Assembly: GCA_903825645.1 (NCBI GenBank) | Contig: CAIKBL010000051.1 | Coordinates: 248,001-312,000, forward strand | DNA length: 64,000 nucleotides | Direction: 5' to 3' | Source of the DNA: an uncultured Pseudomonadota bacterium | Lineage (GTDB): Bacteria; Pseudomonadota; Gammaproteobacteria; Ga0077536 | Shown here: positions 54,110 through 63,255 of the stretch, one piece after another | How positions within the stretch are numbered: the stretch's first letter is position 1 | How the letters are laid out: every line of letters begins with the position of its first letter | Program-made: the position numbers and the translations under genes | The notes under the pieces: model-generated | Told to the model about the DNA's origin: nothing | Seen by the model: the letters and a program-made list of their open reading frames with translations, nothing else | Databases searched by the model: none

Positions 54110-54991
54110 TTACTCGGTAACGAACGTGAAATAGCTTCCTTTTTCCTTTACGCGCACAGCGTGCGGCGGTGGGAAATGAGCGGGCAACAGCAACGCGTTC
54201 TTTTCCACACAATGCTCCATCAACGTCCTGCGCGTTTTTGCTGACTGCTCTGGGACCGTGCAAAAACCGCTATTCCATTCTGGTCGAAGGACTTGCACAG
54301 CATGGTGGAGCGTATCGCCAGCAAACAACGCATGCTGCCCTTTCGATTCCACTTTCAGCACAATGCTGCCGTAGGTATGCCCCGGGGCTGGTTCAATAAT
54401 CAGTTTGTCTTCGAGGGCGTGAATACCGTCTACCATCGTCGCCTGCCCCGCCTCGATCACCGGCAAAACGCTATCATTGAAGACTCCATCATTGATCTCG
54501 GCTTTCGGGAAACGCGTGTCGGCAGGATTCCATTGATCGTATTCAGCACGGGAGAAAATATATTTTGCGTTCGGGAAAGTCGGCACCCAACGACCGTTCT
54601 TCAATTGGGTGTTCCAGCCGCAATGGTCGACATGCAGGTGGGTACACATGACGAAATCAACTTCGCCAGGCTGTACACCAGCTGCAGCAAGTTTTTCCAG
54701 ATACGGCGTATCCAAATGATGCGCAAGCTCGAACGTCGGCCGCTCCTTGTGATTACCACAGCAGGTATCGATAAGAATCGTGTGATGAGCGGTTTTTAGT
54801 ATCCAAGTGTGGATGCTCAATTTGAGCCCGTTCGTCTCTGGGTTAATGCAAAATGGAATCAAAATGTCGCGGTGTTCGTCTACGACATCCTGCTGCATTG
54901 CCGGCACCAGCACTGCAGCCGGGAAGCCCGCATCGACCGGGATCTCTACCGCGAGATCAACCTGAATATCACCTATTGTACGCTTGCTCAT
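54110..54991 (-). CDS. MBL-fold metallohydrolase
   Basis: The 293-residue metallo-beta-lactamase-fold enzyme has HxHxDH (His118, His120, Asp122, His123) in CTHLHVDHCGW, a third His in the PAPGHTYGSIVLKVE segment near 213 and FAGDTLHHAVQVL near 236, giving the two-metal site. The strong ribosome site AGGAGACAG lies directly before ATG 54991. The group resembles quorum-quenching lactonases and related hydrolases (ILIDTCCGNHKERPTF). The substrate cannot be predicted. The gene is 59 bases from the dUTPase and on the same strand. Confidence 0.85.
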   Translation of the reverse strand: MSKRTIGDIQVDLAVEIPVDAGFPAAVLVPAMQQDVVDEHRDILIPFCINPETNGLKLSIHTWILKTAHHTILIDTCCGNHKERPTFELAHHLDTPYLEKLAAAGVQPGEVDFVMCTHLHVDHCGWNTQLKNGRWVPTFPNAKYIFSRAEYDQWNPADTRFPKAEINDGVFNDSVLPVIEAGQATMVDGIHALEDKLIIEPAPGHTYGSIVLKVESKGQHALFAGDTLHHAVQVLRPEWNSGFCTVPEQSAKTRRTLMEHCVEKNALLLPAHFPPPHAVRVKEKGSYFTFVTE

Positions 54992-55077
54992 CTGTCTCCT
55001 CTCATGGATGCCTCTTTACGACGGGACGCATCTTAAACCGTCCGCATCCCGAATGGGTAATCTGCCGTCGATAGCAA

Positions 55078-57006
55078 TTATGAATCCTGCCGCGTTTGGT
55101 TTTTAGTCGAAAAAAATGCCGCGACATCCGCTAACCGACGCGTCTCCGGCATGGGAGGCAAAGCCCGCAAGAACGTTCTCCCGTAACCCTTGCTTTTGAG
55201 GCGCGGATCGCAGAGCACCAAGACACCCCGATCGCCGACGTCGCGGATCAGGCGTCCCGCGCCCTGCTTCAGCATCAACGCCGCGACGGGTAGCTGATGA
55301 TCCCGAAACGGATTTTGTCCCAGTGATTCCATCCGCCGCCCGCGGGCGCGTAGCACCGGATCATCCGGCGGTGCGAAGGGCAACTTGTCAATAATGACGC
55401 AGGATAGCGCCTCGCCTCTAACATCAACCCCTTCCCAGAAAGTCGCGGTCCCGATCAGTACCGCATTTCCGAGCCGCTTAAATTCTTCGAGCAGGACTGC
55501 CCGCGGCGCTTCTCCCTGCACCAGCACCGGATATTTGAGCCGTGTCCGGAGCGGCGCGGCATAAAAACCAAGGGCACGATGACTCGTGCAGAGCAGAAAA
55601 GCCCGTCCTCGACTCAATTCGATCACTGAAATCGCGACGTCTGCCACGGCCTCCAGATAACGCTCGTGGTTCGGCAAAACCGTCAACTCCGGGTGATATC
55701 TGAGCGTCTGCTGCTGAAAGTCAAAGGGACTTTCCCAGCTGAAGGCCTCCGCAACTTCAAGACCGAGTTCGCGCCGAAAGTGACCGAAATCGCCATCCAC
55801 TGCCAATGTTGCGGAACAAAACACCCAGCTGGCTGGATATCGAGCAAGTCGGGACTGGAATTGCTCAGCCACGCTCAACGGCGTGGCATGCAGCACAAAT
55901 CCACGCGGCGTCGTCTCCAGCCAACGAACCCAATCCTCGTCGGTACGGTCTGCGAATTGAACGAACCTCGAATGAAGCTCCCCGGCTCGGCGCGCGCAAG
56001 TTTCGAGCTCCGGACCACGCTCGGCGGCCGCATTCAAGTTCGCGAGCGCTTTTACCAGTGTTTCCCCGAGCGTCTGGAGTATCTCTGCGGCACGGGGCTG
56101 CTCGGCAATTTGGAGATAGTCTTGTTTACCTTGATAACGCGCATACTCGGTCTGGGCCCATTGCGTTGCGGCGTCCAGTGCGCGGAGCGCGTCACGCAAC
56201 GTCGGCATGTCAGGGGCCTCAAGGCTTGCGGCACGCGTCGCATCGCGAACGAGGTCGCGTAACTGTCGACTGGAAACTGCTTGCCCAAAGGCAAGCGCCG
56301 CAAGCTCAGGTAGTTGATGCGCCTCATCGACCACGACCACGCGTGCTGTCGGCAATAATTCGCCAAAGCCTTCTTCCCGCAACGCCATATCTGCAAACAA
56401 CAGGTGGTGATTCACCACCACGACATCGGCGGCCACTGCCCGCCTTCGGGCCTTGACGACAAAACAGGCATCGAAACTCGGACAGGATTGACCGAGACAG
56501 TTATCCGCTGTCGACGTAACCTGCGACCAAACGGGCGCGTCCTCGGGTATCTGTCGCATTTCGGCGATATCGCCTTGGTCCGTATGCCGCGCCCAGGCGG
56601 CTATATCAGCCAGCCACGCCTGATCTGCAGGCCAAAGCCCAGCATGGCCCTCGCTCTGATCGAGACGATGAAGGCACACATAATTACTCCGACCTTTCAG
56701 CAACGCACACGAAAGGTCGCTCCTCAGGGTACGGGTGACTACCGGCAAATCATGGAAAAACAATTGATCTTGCAACGTTCGGGTCGCCGTACTGAGTAAC
56801 ACGCGCTGCCCAGACAGCAAGGCCGGCACAAGATAGCCAAATGTCTTGCCCGTACCGGTCCCCGCCTCCACCAGCAGTTGGGTGGTAGGTTTGACGAGTG
56901 CCGCGGCAACCGCATCCGCCATTGCCTGCTGCGCCTCCCGGGGTCGGAAGTGCGGAATGTGTTCGATAAAAGGTCCATGCGGCCCAAGCAACTCAGACGC
57001 GATCAC
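55078..57006 (-). CDS. DinG/YoaA-type ATP-dependent DNA helicase
   Basis: The 642-residue superfamily 2 helicase of the XPD-like group has Walker A VEAGTGTGKTFGYLVP near 45-60 and the DEAH box VVVDEAHQLPEL near 220. Four cysteines for the iron-sulfur cluster lie at YVCLHRL near 110 and DNCLGQSCPSFDACFV near 165. Motif VI GAGRLIRDVGDRGVLVLCD is near 590. It unwinds 5'-3' and in E. coli the YoaA form acts in replication repair. It begins at a GTG. The 28-base gap to the next gene upstream suggests co-transcription. Confidence 0.92.
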   Translation of the reverse strand: MIASELLGPHGPFIEHIPHFRPREAQQAMADAVAAALVKPTTQLLVEAGTGTGKTFGYLVPALLSGQRVLLSTATRTLQDQLFFHDLPVVTRTLRSDLSCALLKGRSNYVCLHRLDQSEGHAGLWPADQAWLADIAAWARHTDQGDIAEMRQIPEDAPVWSQVTSTADNCLGQSCPSFDACFVVKARRRAVAADVVVVNHHLLFADMALREEGFGELLPTARVVVVDEAHQLPELAALAFGQAVSSRQLRDLVRDATRAASLEAPDMPTLRDALRALDAATQWAQTEYARYQGKQDYLQIAEQPRAAEILQTLGETLVKALANLNAAAERGPELETCARRAGELHSRFVQFADRTDEDWVRWLETTPRGFVLHATPLSVAEQFQSRLARYPASWVFCSATLAVDGDFGHFRRELGLEVAEAFSWESPFDFQQQTLRYHPELTVLPNHERYLEAVADVAISVIELSRGRAFLLCTSHRALGFYAAPLRTRLKYPVLVQGEAPRAVLLEEFKRLGNAVLIGTATFWEGVDVRGEALSCVIIDKLPFAPPDDPVLRARGRRMESLGQNPFRDHQLPVAALMLKQGAGRLIRDVGDRGVLVLCDPRLKSKGYGRTFLRALPPMPETRRLADVAAFFSTKNQTRQDS

Positions 57007-57034
57007 TGAATTCGCCAGTCAACGTTCCGCATTT

Positions 57035-57529
57035 TCAGCCAGCTTCGGCGACGGCCGGCAACTGATTGCCCGCATCAAGATCTCGCCCCCAAACCCGCCG
57101 TCCAATAATTTTGACACGCGGGACGCTAAGTGTATTTTTCTTGTTCAACGTGCCTTCTGCCAGTGCTTGGGCAACTTTCTCGCGCGTCACTGCAAAAATT
57201 TCGACGGTCTCGTAGTCCGCATCCATCAGCACCAGCAATAACGTATCCCAAGGGCGGTCTAGCTTCAGCTCGCCGAGCCGGTGCGCGCCCTTTTGCTCAT
57301 CGAAAACAACACGAGCTTTGATCAAAAAACGCTCACACCCAGTAGCCGTGGTCTTAAAAGCATCGAACCCCGCTTCGGGACCTTCTGCTTGCTCCAGTCC
57401 CAAGAGGCGCATCGCGTCATTAATTGCTATTTCGCCACTAAGTGGCAATGTCTTGCCCGTGACTTTCCTATACTCGGCAGCTAACCGGCGAGCTTCTCCC
57501 ATCAGCTTGTCTACAATGTAAATGTCCAT
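57035..57529 (-). CDS. Conserved protein of unknown function (DUF6998-like)
   Basis: The 164-residue soluble protein starts MDIYIVDKLMGEARRLAAEY. It has an alpha/beta character with AINDAMRLLGLEQAEG near 35-50, RFLIKARVVFDEQKG near 67-81 and PWDTLLLVLMDADYETVEIFAV near 93-114. The order (Glu-rich helix, G-x-DA, I/K-x-K/R strand, then D-x2-L-x-V-L-x-D) is faintly reminiscent of a restriction-like nuclease core. I recall a family of unknown function (DUF6998) with this look but cannot confirm it. No function is assigned. It sits just upstream of the DinG-like helicase on the same strand. Confidence 0.7.
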   Translation of the reverse strand: MDIYIVDKLMGEARRLAAEYRKVTGKTLPLSGEIAINDAMRLLGLEQAEGPEAGFDAFKTTATGCERFLIKARVVFDEQKGAHRLGELKLDRPWDTLLLVLMDADYETVEIFAVTREKVAQALAEGTLNKKNTLSVPRVKIIGRRVWGRDLDAGNQLPAVAEAG

Positions 57530-57715
57530 GCCATCTCGCCTCGCACGTCAGCACCTGGAGTACCCGCGGCTCGGCGCGCGGCATACCGAGGGTTACAAAA
57601 ATTTAGCTCGGCCATCAATTTATGTCACAACGGGTCGCTAAGCGAGCCTGCGGGGTCGATAATCAACAGCGAGGACACCCCACTCGATAACTCATCAAAA
57701 CTAAAGGTCTCTTTC

Positions 57716-60547
57716 ATGTCCCCACGGTTATCCCGTCGCAAGACTGCCTGGCATAGGACCGCACGCCGCAGGGCTTTAAAAATAGGTGGAGTGATCATAC
57801 TGCTTGGCCTCGGTGTGATTGTCTGGCGCGCCAAAGTTGCTCCGGATTCTAGTCAATACTTAAGCGCCGGTGATAGTGCGCGCAAGGCTAAAGCCTATAG
57901 TTCGGCGGCGATCCATTATAAGAATGCCCTACTGGTAAGTCCGGATAATCTTGAGGCGCGTTGGCATCTCGGCCAGAGTTACTTAGCGTTGAAGCGGATC
58001 CCTGAGGCCTTCTCCGCTTTGAAGACCGCTCAAGCCATCGGCGAAAAACAGCCCGAATTTTGGCTTGATTTGGCCCGCGCGCAACTGGAAACCGGTCGTT
58101 TCGCCGACACCCTAAAGTCGTTAAAGCAATATCAAGGCCCTGACCACGCAGAGGCCTTAGCACTGGAAGCCCGGGCGAACCTCGGGCTCGGCAAAGACGA
58201 AGAAGCCAAGACCGTGTTGTCGACAGCGGTGGCAAAAGATCCCGATGCCGTCTCTCTGCAGCTCGCCACTGCCCGACTTGCCCTGTCTGAACACGATTTG
58301 ACCGGCGCAGCGGCGGCGGTGACTAGAGCCTTGGAACTGGCGCCGGACAACCCGGAGGCCCTCTTGGTTCGTGGACGTATCCAGATGTTGCAGGGGACGC
58401 CGGCCGCGGCAGAGGCCACTTATCAGCATGTACTCGAACTCCAGAAATCCGACCCGGCCGCCCTCGCCGGCGCACTAGAGGCCATCCTCTCGCAAGGAAA
58501 AACGACCGATGCACCAGAGCTTGTAGCAAGACTCTCGAAGGAGAGTCCCAAGGCGATTAGCGTCCAATTCTTCCAAGGCTGGATTGCCTATGCCCAGAAC
58601 GACTGGTCAGGAGCCGAATCCGCAATGAGCCGGGTGATTACCGCCAGACCAAATCACCCGCAGGCGTTGTTGATGCTGGCCGACAGCTGCCTGCGCCAAG
58701 CGAAGTTTAATCAAGCTGAAGCCTATCTAAAAACCTTCAACGGCTTTTATCCCGATCAGCCGCCAGCCCTTAAATTAATGGCATCGCTTTATCTTAAAGA
58801 GCACCGCGCCCAAGACGCGGTAAATGTGCTCGCACCACTGACAAAACTGGAAAAACCTGATGTGGGCTCGCTTGCCCTGCTCAGCTATGCCAGCTACGCG
58901 GCGGGTGATCTCCAACGCGGCAAAGCCTTCCTACAGCGGGCCGAGACACTCGCACCTGACTCCAAGGCGCTCCAGATGCAGCAAGCGCTGGGCGATCTCG
59001 TCGCTGGGGACGAAAAAGCGGGCATCTCCGAGCTCGAAGGCCTGGCGAAAGGGCCAGAGGCAGGGGCACCCCGGCAGGCACTGACGTACTTCCATCTCAT
59101 GAAAGGGAATAACGAATCCGCGCTGGAATCCGCGCAGGCTTTGGCGTTACTCAAGCCGCAAGATCCACTCGCCCAAAATCTGCTCGGCATCGCGCTCGCG
59201 CGCATCGAAGACAATACGGGGGCAGAAGAAGCTTTCAAGAAAGCGCTGGCCATCAATTCAAAATTCGCGCCGGCACTAGCTAACCTAGGCTTCCTGGCAC
59301 TCTCCAAAAATGACGTCTCGAACGCAACAGATCTGCTTAAGAAAGCGCTGGTAGCAGACGGCAGCTACACGACCGCATCCGTCGCCCTAGCGGCGCTCGC
59401 CGAGCGTCGTGGCGCACCCGCCGAGACCATGAAACTGCTTGAAGAGGCCGTAGCCGCCCAGCCCAATGCTGCGCAACCCCGCTGGCTGCTAGCCGAGCGC
59501 CATCTCCGGGTCGGAGAGCTTCCCGAAGCCACTAAGCAAGCAGAAGCTGCGAACGCTATTAACCCCCGTGATCAAAATTCTCGCTTGCTCTGGGCGTCTT
59601 TTTTGAGCAGGGCTGGACGCCCCGCCGAAGCGGTCGATCTCCTTCAAAAAATGACTCACGAAAAGCCCGATTTAATGCCCGCGATCGCGCTCCTGGGCCA
59701 CGCGGCGCGCCTTGATCATCAGTGGGATCTCGCCCGCAGTAGTTACCGGACCGTGCTCGCCAACTCACCGGCCAAAGCCGACGTGCTATGGGGACTTCTC
59801 GGCGTGGAAATTGCGGAAAAAAACTATTCCGAGGCGACCAACGTGGTCAGAACCATGCGTAAGCAACTGACCAATACGGAAGATGCTGAGCGCGCCAATG
59901 GTGAGCTTGCAGCTGCGCAAAATCGCCATGCCGAAGCTGTCACTATTTTCTCCGCTATCCAGCAACGTCATCCGAACACTACAAATCTGATGCGGCTAGC
60001 GGATGCGCAACAGCAAAAAGGGGATATCACGCAGGTCGACAAAACCTTGTCCACTTGGCTTGATACACATCAGGAGGATACCGAAGTCCGGCTGCGGCTA
60101 GGCTCTGATCAGCTAATTCACGGCGAAACGCGCGACGCTCAGGCGACATTTGAGAAAGCGCTGGTACACGCAGCGGACAACGCGATTGCGCTGAATAATC
60201 TCGCTTGGTTGTACGACAAGGCGGAAGATCCCCGCGCGTTGAGTCTCGCTGAGCGCGCCCACCGGATCCTACCGAACAGTGCGGAGACGGCAGACACCCT
60301 AGCTTGGATTCTGGCCCGACAGCAGGCTTTTCAAAAAGCCCTGCCACTGCTAGAAAAAGCGCATAGCCTTCGGCCAGATGAGCCTAATATCCAGTACCAC
60401 GAAGCCTATACGCTGGCCGAACTGGGAAACAAAGACAAGGCGCGCTCGCTACTTGAAGACTTGCTCGCCAAAAAACGCCCATTTGAGGCGGAAAATGACG
60501 CACGTGCGCTGTTACGAAAATTATCGAACCACAGCGGCGTGGAATAG
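57716..60547 (+). CDS. prsT: PrsT-like TPR protein of Xrt/PEP-CTERM systems
   Basis: The 943-residue protein has a basic N-terminus and a single membrane helix (ALKIGGVIILLGLGVIVW, about 20-37), then about twenty TPR repeats filling the rest (for example AAIHYKNALLVSPDNLEARWHLGQSYL near 64 and EAFKKALAINSKFAPALANLGFLALSK near 504). Length and architecture match PrsT, the periplasmic TPR protein that accompanies exosortase-linked polysaccharide loci and probably scaffolds the export machine. Unusually it lies 38 kb from the polysaccharide operon, alone on plus strand. The ATG has AAAGG eight bases upstream. Confidence 0.87.
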   Translation: MSPRLSRRKTAWHRTARRRALKIGGVIILLGLGVIVWRAKVAPDSSQYLSAGDSARKAKAYSSAAIHYKNALLVSPDNLEARWHLGQSYLALKRIPEAFSALKTAQAIGEKQPEFWLDLARAQLETGRFADTLKSLKQYQGPDHAEALALEARANLGLGKDEEAKTVLSTAVAKDPDAVSLQLATARLALSEHDLTGAAAAVTRALELAPDNPEALLVRGRIQMLQGTPAAAEATYQHVLELQKSDPAALAGALEAILSQGKTTDAPELVARLSKESPKAISVQFFQGWIAYAQNDWSGAESAMSRVITARPNHPQALLMLADSCLRQAKFNQAEAYLKTFNGFYPDQPPALKLMASLYLKEHRAQDAVNVLAPLTKLEKPDVGSLALLSYASYAAGDLQRGKAFLQRAETLAPDSKALQMQQALGDLVAGDEKAGISELEGLAKGPEAGAPRQALTYFHLMKGNNESALESAQALALLKPQDPLAQNLLGIALARIEDNTGAEEAFKKALAINSKFAPALANLGFLALSKNDVSNATDLLKKALVADGSYTTASVALAALAERRGAPAETMKLLEEAVAAQPNAAQPRWLLAERHLRVGELPEATKQAEAANAINPRDQNSRLLWASFLSRAGRPAEAVDLLQKMTHEKPDLMPAIALLGHAARLDHQWDLARSSYRTVLANSPAKADVLWGLLGVEIAEKNYSEATNVVRTMRKQLTNTEDAERANGELAAAQNRHAEAVTIFSAIQQRHPNTTNLMRLADAQQQKGDITQVDKTLSTWLDTHQEDTEVRLRLGSDQLIHGETRDAQATFEKALVHAADNAIALNNLAWLYDKAEDPRALSLAERAHRILPNSAETADTLAWILARQQAFQKALPLLEKAHSLRPDEPNIQYHEAYTLAELGNKDKARSLLEDLLAKKRPFEAENDARALLRKLSNHSGVE

Positions 60548-60563
60548 CCAGTAAGGACGTCCA

Positions 60564-60585
60564 CGCAGCGCCATTCGGTGCTGCG
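60564..60585. terminator. Hairpin between converging prsT and epmA
   Basis: CGCAGCGCC and GGTGCTGCG pair over nine bases with one G-T pair and a four-base loop, 17 bases past the prsT stop and 18 before the epmA stop. It lies between convergent genes, so it could end transcripts from both sides. No T-run follows on either strand. Confidence 0.5.
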
Positions 60586-60602
60586 CGGCGGAATCGAAAA
60601 AA

Positions 60603-61577
60603 TTAAACGCCGGTTTGTGACGGGAACGCAATAACACGACGGATCTCGCGCTCATCTAGAAGCAGCATCAGCAGCCGATCTAGGCCCAGTGCTACTCCTG
60701 CGCACGCCGGCAGCCCTGCCTGTAAGGCCGCAAGCAGCGCCTCATCAATTGCCTGCATGGGGAGTCCCAGCGCCTGCCGACGAGCGTTCTCCCCAAGATG
60801 GCGCGCGCGCTGCTCTGAGGCGAGAGTGACTTCATGAAAGCCGTTCGCGAGTTCGACCTCGCCAACCACTAATTCAAACCGTTCAGCAACGGCGGGGATC
60901 CCCGGCCTAACGCGCGCGTAAGCGCACTGCTCCACCGGAAAATCGTAAATAAGGAATGCCCTGTCTTGCGGTAAGGACGGCATGATGGCGCAACCCAAAA
61001 ACCAGTCCAGCAGGAGCACACGGTCTTGTTGACTAGCCTGGTCGAACAGCGCGCCGCGGGAACGCGCCAGATCCGCGAGCGCCGCCGTCGGCGCGAGGTG
61101 CGGATCTAGCCCTGTCGCGGCCAGACATAGCGCAGCATAGGACGCCTTTTCCACCGCCAGCGGAAATCCGATAACGTTCAGCAGGCCCATCACATCGTCC
61201 ATCAAACCGTGGTGATCCAAGCCCACCCGGTACCATTCCAACAGGCTGAATTCTTCCTGATGCAAAGGGCTGTGTGCTTCCCGACGAAAGGCATGACAGA
61301 TCTGATAGATGTCGCCAGATCCCGCGGCAATCAATCGTTTCATCGCATATTCAGGCGAGGTCTGGAGAAAACCAGTATTGCCCTGAACCCCGGGCACCGT
61401 GAAACTCGTCAGCGCCGGATCCGTGCTCCCGTACGGCGTGATCAAGGGGGTTTCCACCTCCATCGCGCCCGTCTGCGCAAAATAGCCACGGAGATCACCA
61501 AGCAGCCCGGCACGCCGGCGGAGCGTGGCGAGATCGGCGCTCGGGCGCCAATCAGGTCGTGGAGAAGACGAGGGCAA
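60603..61577 (-). CDS. epmA: Elongation factor P lysyltransferase EpmA
   Basis: The 324-residue paralogue of the lysyl-tRNA synthetase catalytic core attaches beta-lysine to Lys34 of EF-P. DWRPSADLATLRRRAGLLGD opens the class II core. GAMEVETPLITPYGSTDPAL is motif 1, FRREAHSPLHQEEFSLLEWYRVG is motif 2 near 110, and ACAGVALGLDRLLMLLL is motif 3 near 290. The anticodon-binding domain is absent. I choose the TTG at 61577, 19 bases after efp, because it gives a normal length (E. coli EpmA is 325). The frame stays open further upstream into efp, where it makes no sense. Confidence 0.92.
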   Translation of the reverse strand: MPSSSPRPDWRPSADLATLRRRAGLLGDLRGYFAQTGAMEVETPLITPYGSTDPALTSFTVPGVQGNTGFLQTSPEYAMKRLIAAGSGDIYQICHAFRREAHSPLHQEEFSLLEWYRVGLDHHGLMDDVMGLLNVIGFPLAVEKASYAALCLAATGLDPHLAPTAALADLARSRGALFDQASQQDRVLLLDWFLGCAIMPSLPQDRAFLIYDFPVEQCAYARVRPGIPAVAERFELVVGEVELANGFHEVTLASEQRARHLGENARRQALGLPMQAIDEALLAALQAGLPACAGVALGLDRLLMLLLDEREIRRVIAFPSQTGV

Positions 61578-61596
61578 ACGTAGACCAGCGAGCGGA

Positions 61597-62169
61597 CTAT
61601 TCTTCTTTTGCTCTAGACGCGTACTCACCGGTACGGGTATCGATCCTGAGCAGGGAGCCTTCCTCAATGAAAAGCGGCACCTTGACCACAGCGCCGGTTT
61701 CCATGGTGGCCGGCTTTGTGCCGCCGGTGGCCGTATCGCCGCGCATACCCGGGTCAGTTCGTGTGATTTTGAGAATGACAAAATTGGGGGGTGTCACCCC
61801 GATAGGCTCGCCATTCCAGAGCATGACACTGCAGAGTTCCTGCCCCTTGAGCCACTGCCCAGCGTCGCCCACGACGGCATGAGACGCCTGAATCTGCTCG
61901 AACGTGGACTGATTCATGAAATGCCACGCCTCCCCATCGGAATAGAGATACTGCATCTCGGCTTCTACAATGTCCGCAGCCTCAACCGAATCCCCCGACT
62001 TAAAAGTGCGTTCGATGACCCTCCCCGTGCGCAGGTTACGCACGCGAACCCGATTGAATGCCTGTCCTTTGCCGGGTTTTACCATTTCGTTTTCGACGAT
62101 GTTGTACGGATCTGCATCGAGAATTATTTTCAGACCGGGCTTGAATTGGTTCGTGCTGTAGGTCGCCAT
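61597..62169 (-). CDS. efp: Translation elongation factor P
   Basis: The 190-residue factor rescues ribosomes stalled at polyproline. It begins [15 protein letters not shown]. The modification site Lys34 is in [20 protein letters not shown], the same loop as in E. coli. It has three beta-barrel domains of normal length. The start is the ATG at 62169; the frame opens 28 codons earlier inside epmB on the other strand. It forms a pair with epmA downstream (gap 19 bases), and epmB diverges 32 bases upstream, so the substrate and both modifying enzymes are clustered. Confidence 0.96.
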   Translation of the reverse strand: MATYSTNQFKPGLKIILDADPYNIVENEMVKPGKGQAFNRVRVRNLRTGRVIERTFKSGDSVEAADIVEAEMQYLYSDGEAWHFMNQSTFEQIQASHAVVGDAGQWLKGQELCSVMLWNGEPIGVTPPNFVILKITRTDPGMRGDTATGGTKPATMETGAVVKVPLFIEEGSLLRIDTRTGEYASRAKEE

Positions 62170-62201
62170 TAGAATGAAGCTCACATCAGAAGAGGCGGCA
62201 T

Positions 62202-63206
62202 ATGATAGCGCGAAGATTCGTAAAAACAGAGTCGCGGGACTGGGTGACGGCACTGCGCGAGGCGTACACCGATCCTGCCCTGCTTCTTCAGGACCTTGGG
62301 TTGACCTCCGCCGACACCGGATATGAACCCGCGATGACGGTCAAATTTGACTTCCGAGTACCCCGCGCCTATGCCAGGCGGATGAATCCGGGCAGGCCGA
62401 ACGACCCTCTGTTGCGCCAGGTGTTGCCGCATCGTGCGGAAAATACGTCCGCGCAGGGCTTCAATGCAGATCCGGTGGGTGATCTGGCCGCCATGCACCG
62501 CCCAGGGCTCCTGAAGAAATATCACGGCCGCGCCCTGCTCTTGTTGACCGGGGCGTGCGCCGTAAACTGCCGCTATTGTTTCCGGCGGGAATTTCCTTAC
62601 CAAGGACTGGTCGGATCTCCGCAACTCTCGGCGGGGCTCGCCGATATTGCCAGCGATCCGTCGATCCGTGAAGTCATCTTGAGTGGGGGCGACCCACTCA
62701 TGTTGAAAGACGCCCCGTTGAGCGAGCTGCTGCAACGACTCGAATCAATTCCGCACCTGCTACGCCTGCGCATTCATACGCGGTTGCCCTTGGTGTTGCC
62801 CGCACGCGTGACGCCCGCCTTACTGACCGCGCTTGCCAGGACGCGGCTGCAGACTGTCCTGGTGATGCATGTCAATCATGCACAGGAAATTGACGAAGCA
62901 GTCATCACCGCCAGCCGAGCGCTTACCGAACATCGGGTTACCCTACTCAATCAGTCCGTATTGCTCCGCGGCGTCAATGACGACGCAGCTGTTTTGGCTG
63001 CGCTCTCGGAACAGCTGTTTGTCGCTGGCATCCTACCTTACTATTTGCACATGCTGGACCGGGTCAGCGGTGCGGCGCATTTCGAAGTCGAGGAGAAAAC
63101 TGCAGTGGCCCTGCATCAAGACTTGATGGGCTTACTACCGGGATTTCTGGTCCCTCGGCTCGTGCGAGAAGTGGCAGGCGCCCCCTACAAAATGCCCCTG
63201 CGCTGA
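62202..63206 (+). CDS. epmB: EF-P beta-lysylation protein EpmB (lysine 2,3-aminomutase)
   Basis: The 334-residue radical SAM enzyme converts alpha-lysine to (R)-beta-lysine for EF-P. The cluster motif is CxxxCxxC at Cys119, Cys123 and Cys126 ([15 protein letters not shown]). [20 protein letters not shown] near 166 and [19 protein letters not shown] near 188 are aminomutase features, and [18 protein letters not shown] lies near 285. GAGG lies nine bases before the ATG. The 32-base gap to efp means the two divergent promoters must overlap each other or the opposite gene. Confidence 0.94.
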   Translation: MIARRFVKTESRDWVTALREAYTDPALLLQDLGLTSADTGYEPAMTVKFDFRVPRAYARRMNPGRPNDPLLRQVLPHRAENTSAQGFNADPVGDLAAMHRPGLLKKYHGRALLLLTGACAVNCRYCFRREFPYQGLVGSPQLSAGLADIASDPSIREVILSGGDPLMLKDAPLSELLQRLESIPHLLRLRIHTRLPLVLPARVTPALLTALARTRLQTVLVMHVNHAQEIDEAVITASRALTEHRVTLLNQSVLLRGVNDDAAVLAALSEQLFVAGILPYYLHMLDRVSGAAHFEVEEKTAVALHQDLMGLLPGFLVPRLVREVAGAPYKMPLR

Positions 63207-63255
63207 AAACATCAAAAAAGCCTGTAATTCACACGCAACGCGACAGTGTCTTCCA

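Noticed and set aside
55806-56456. 216-codon plus-strand reading frame
   Set aside because: Antisense to the DinG-like helicase, whose Walker and Fe-S motifs are intact on the other strand.
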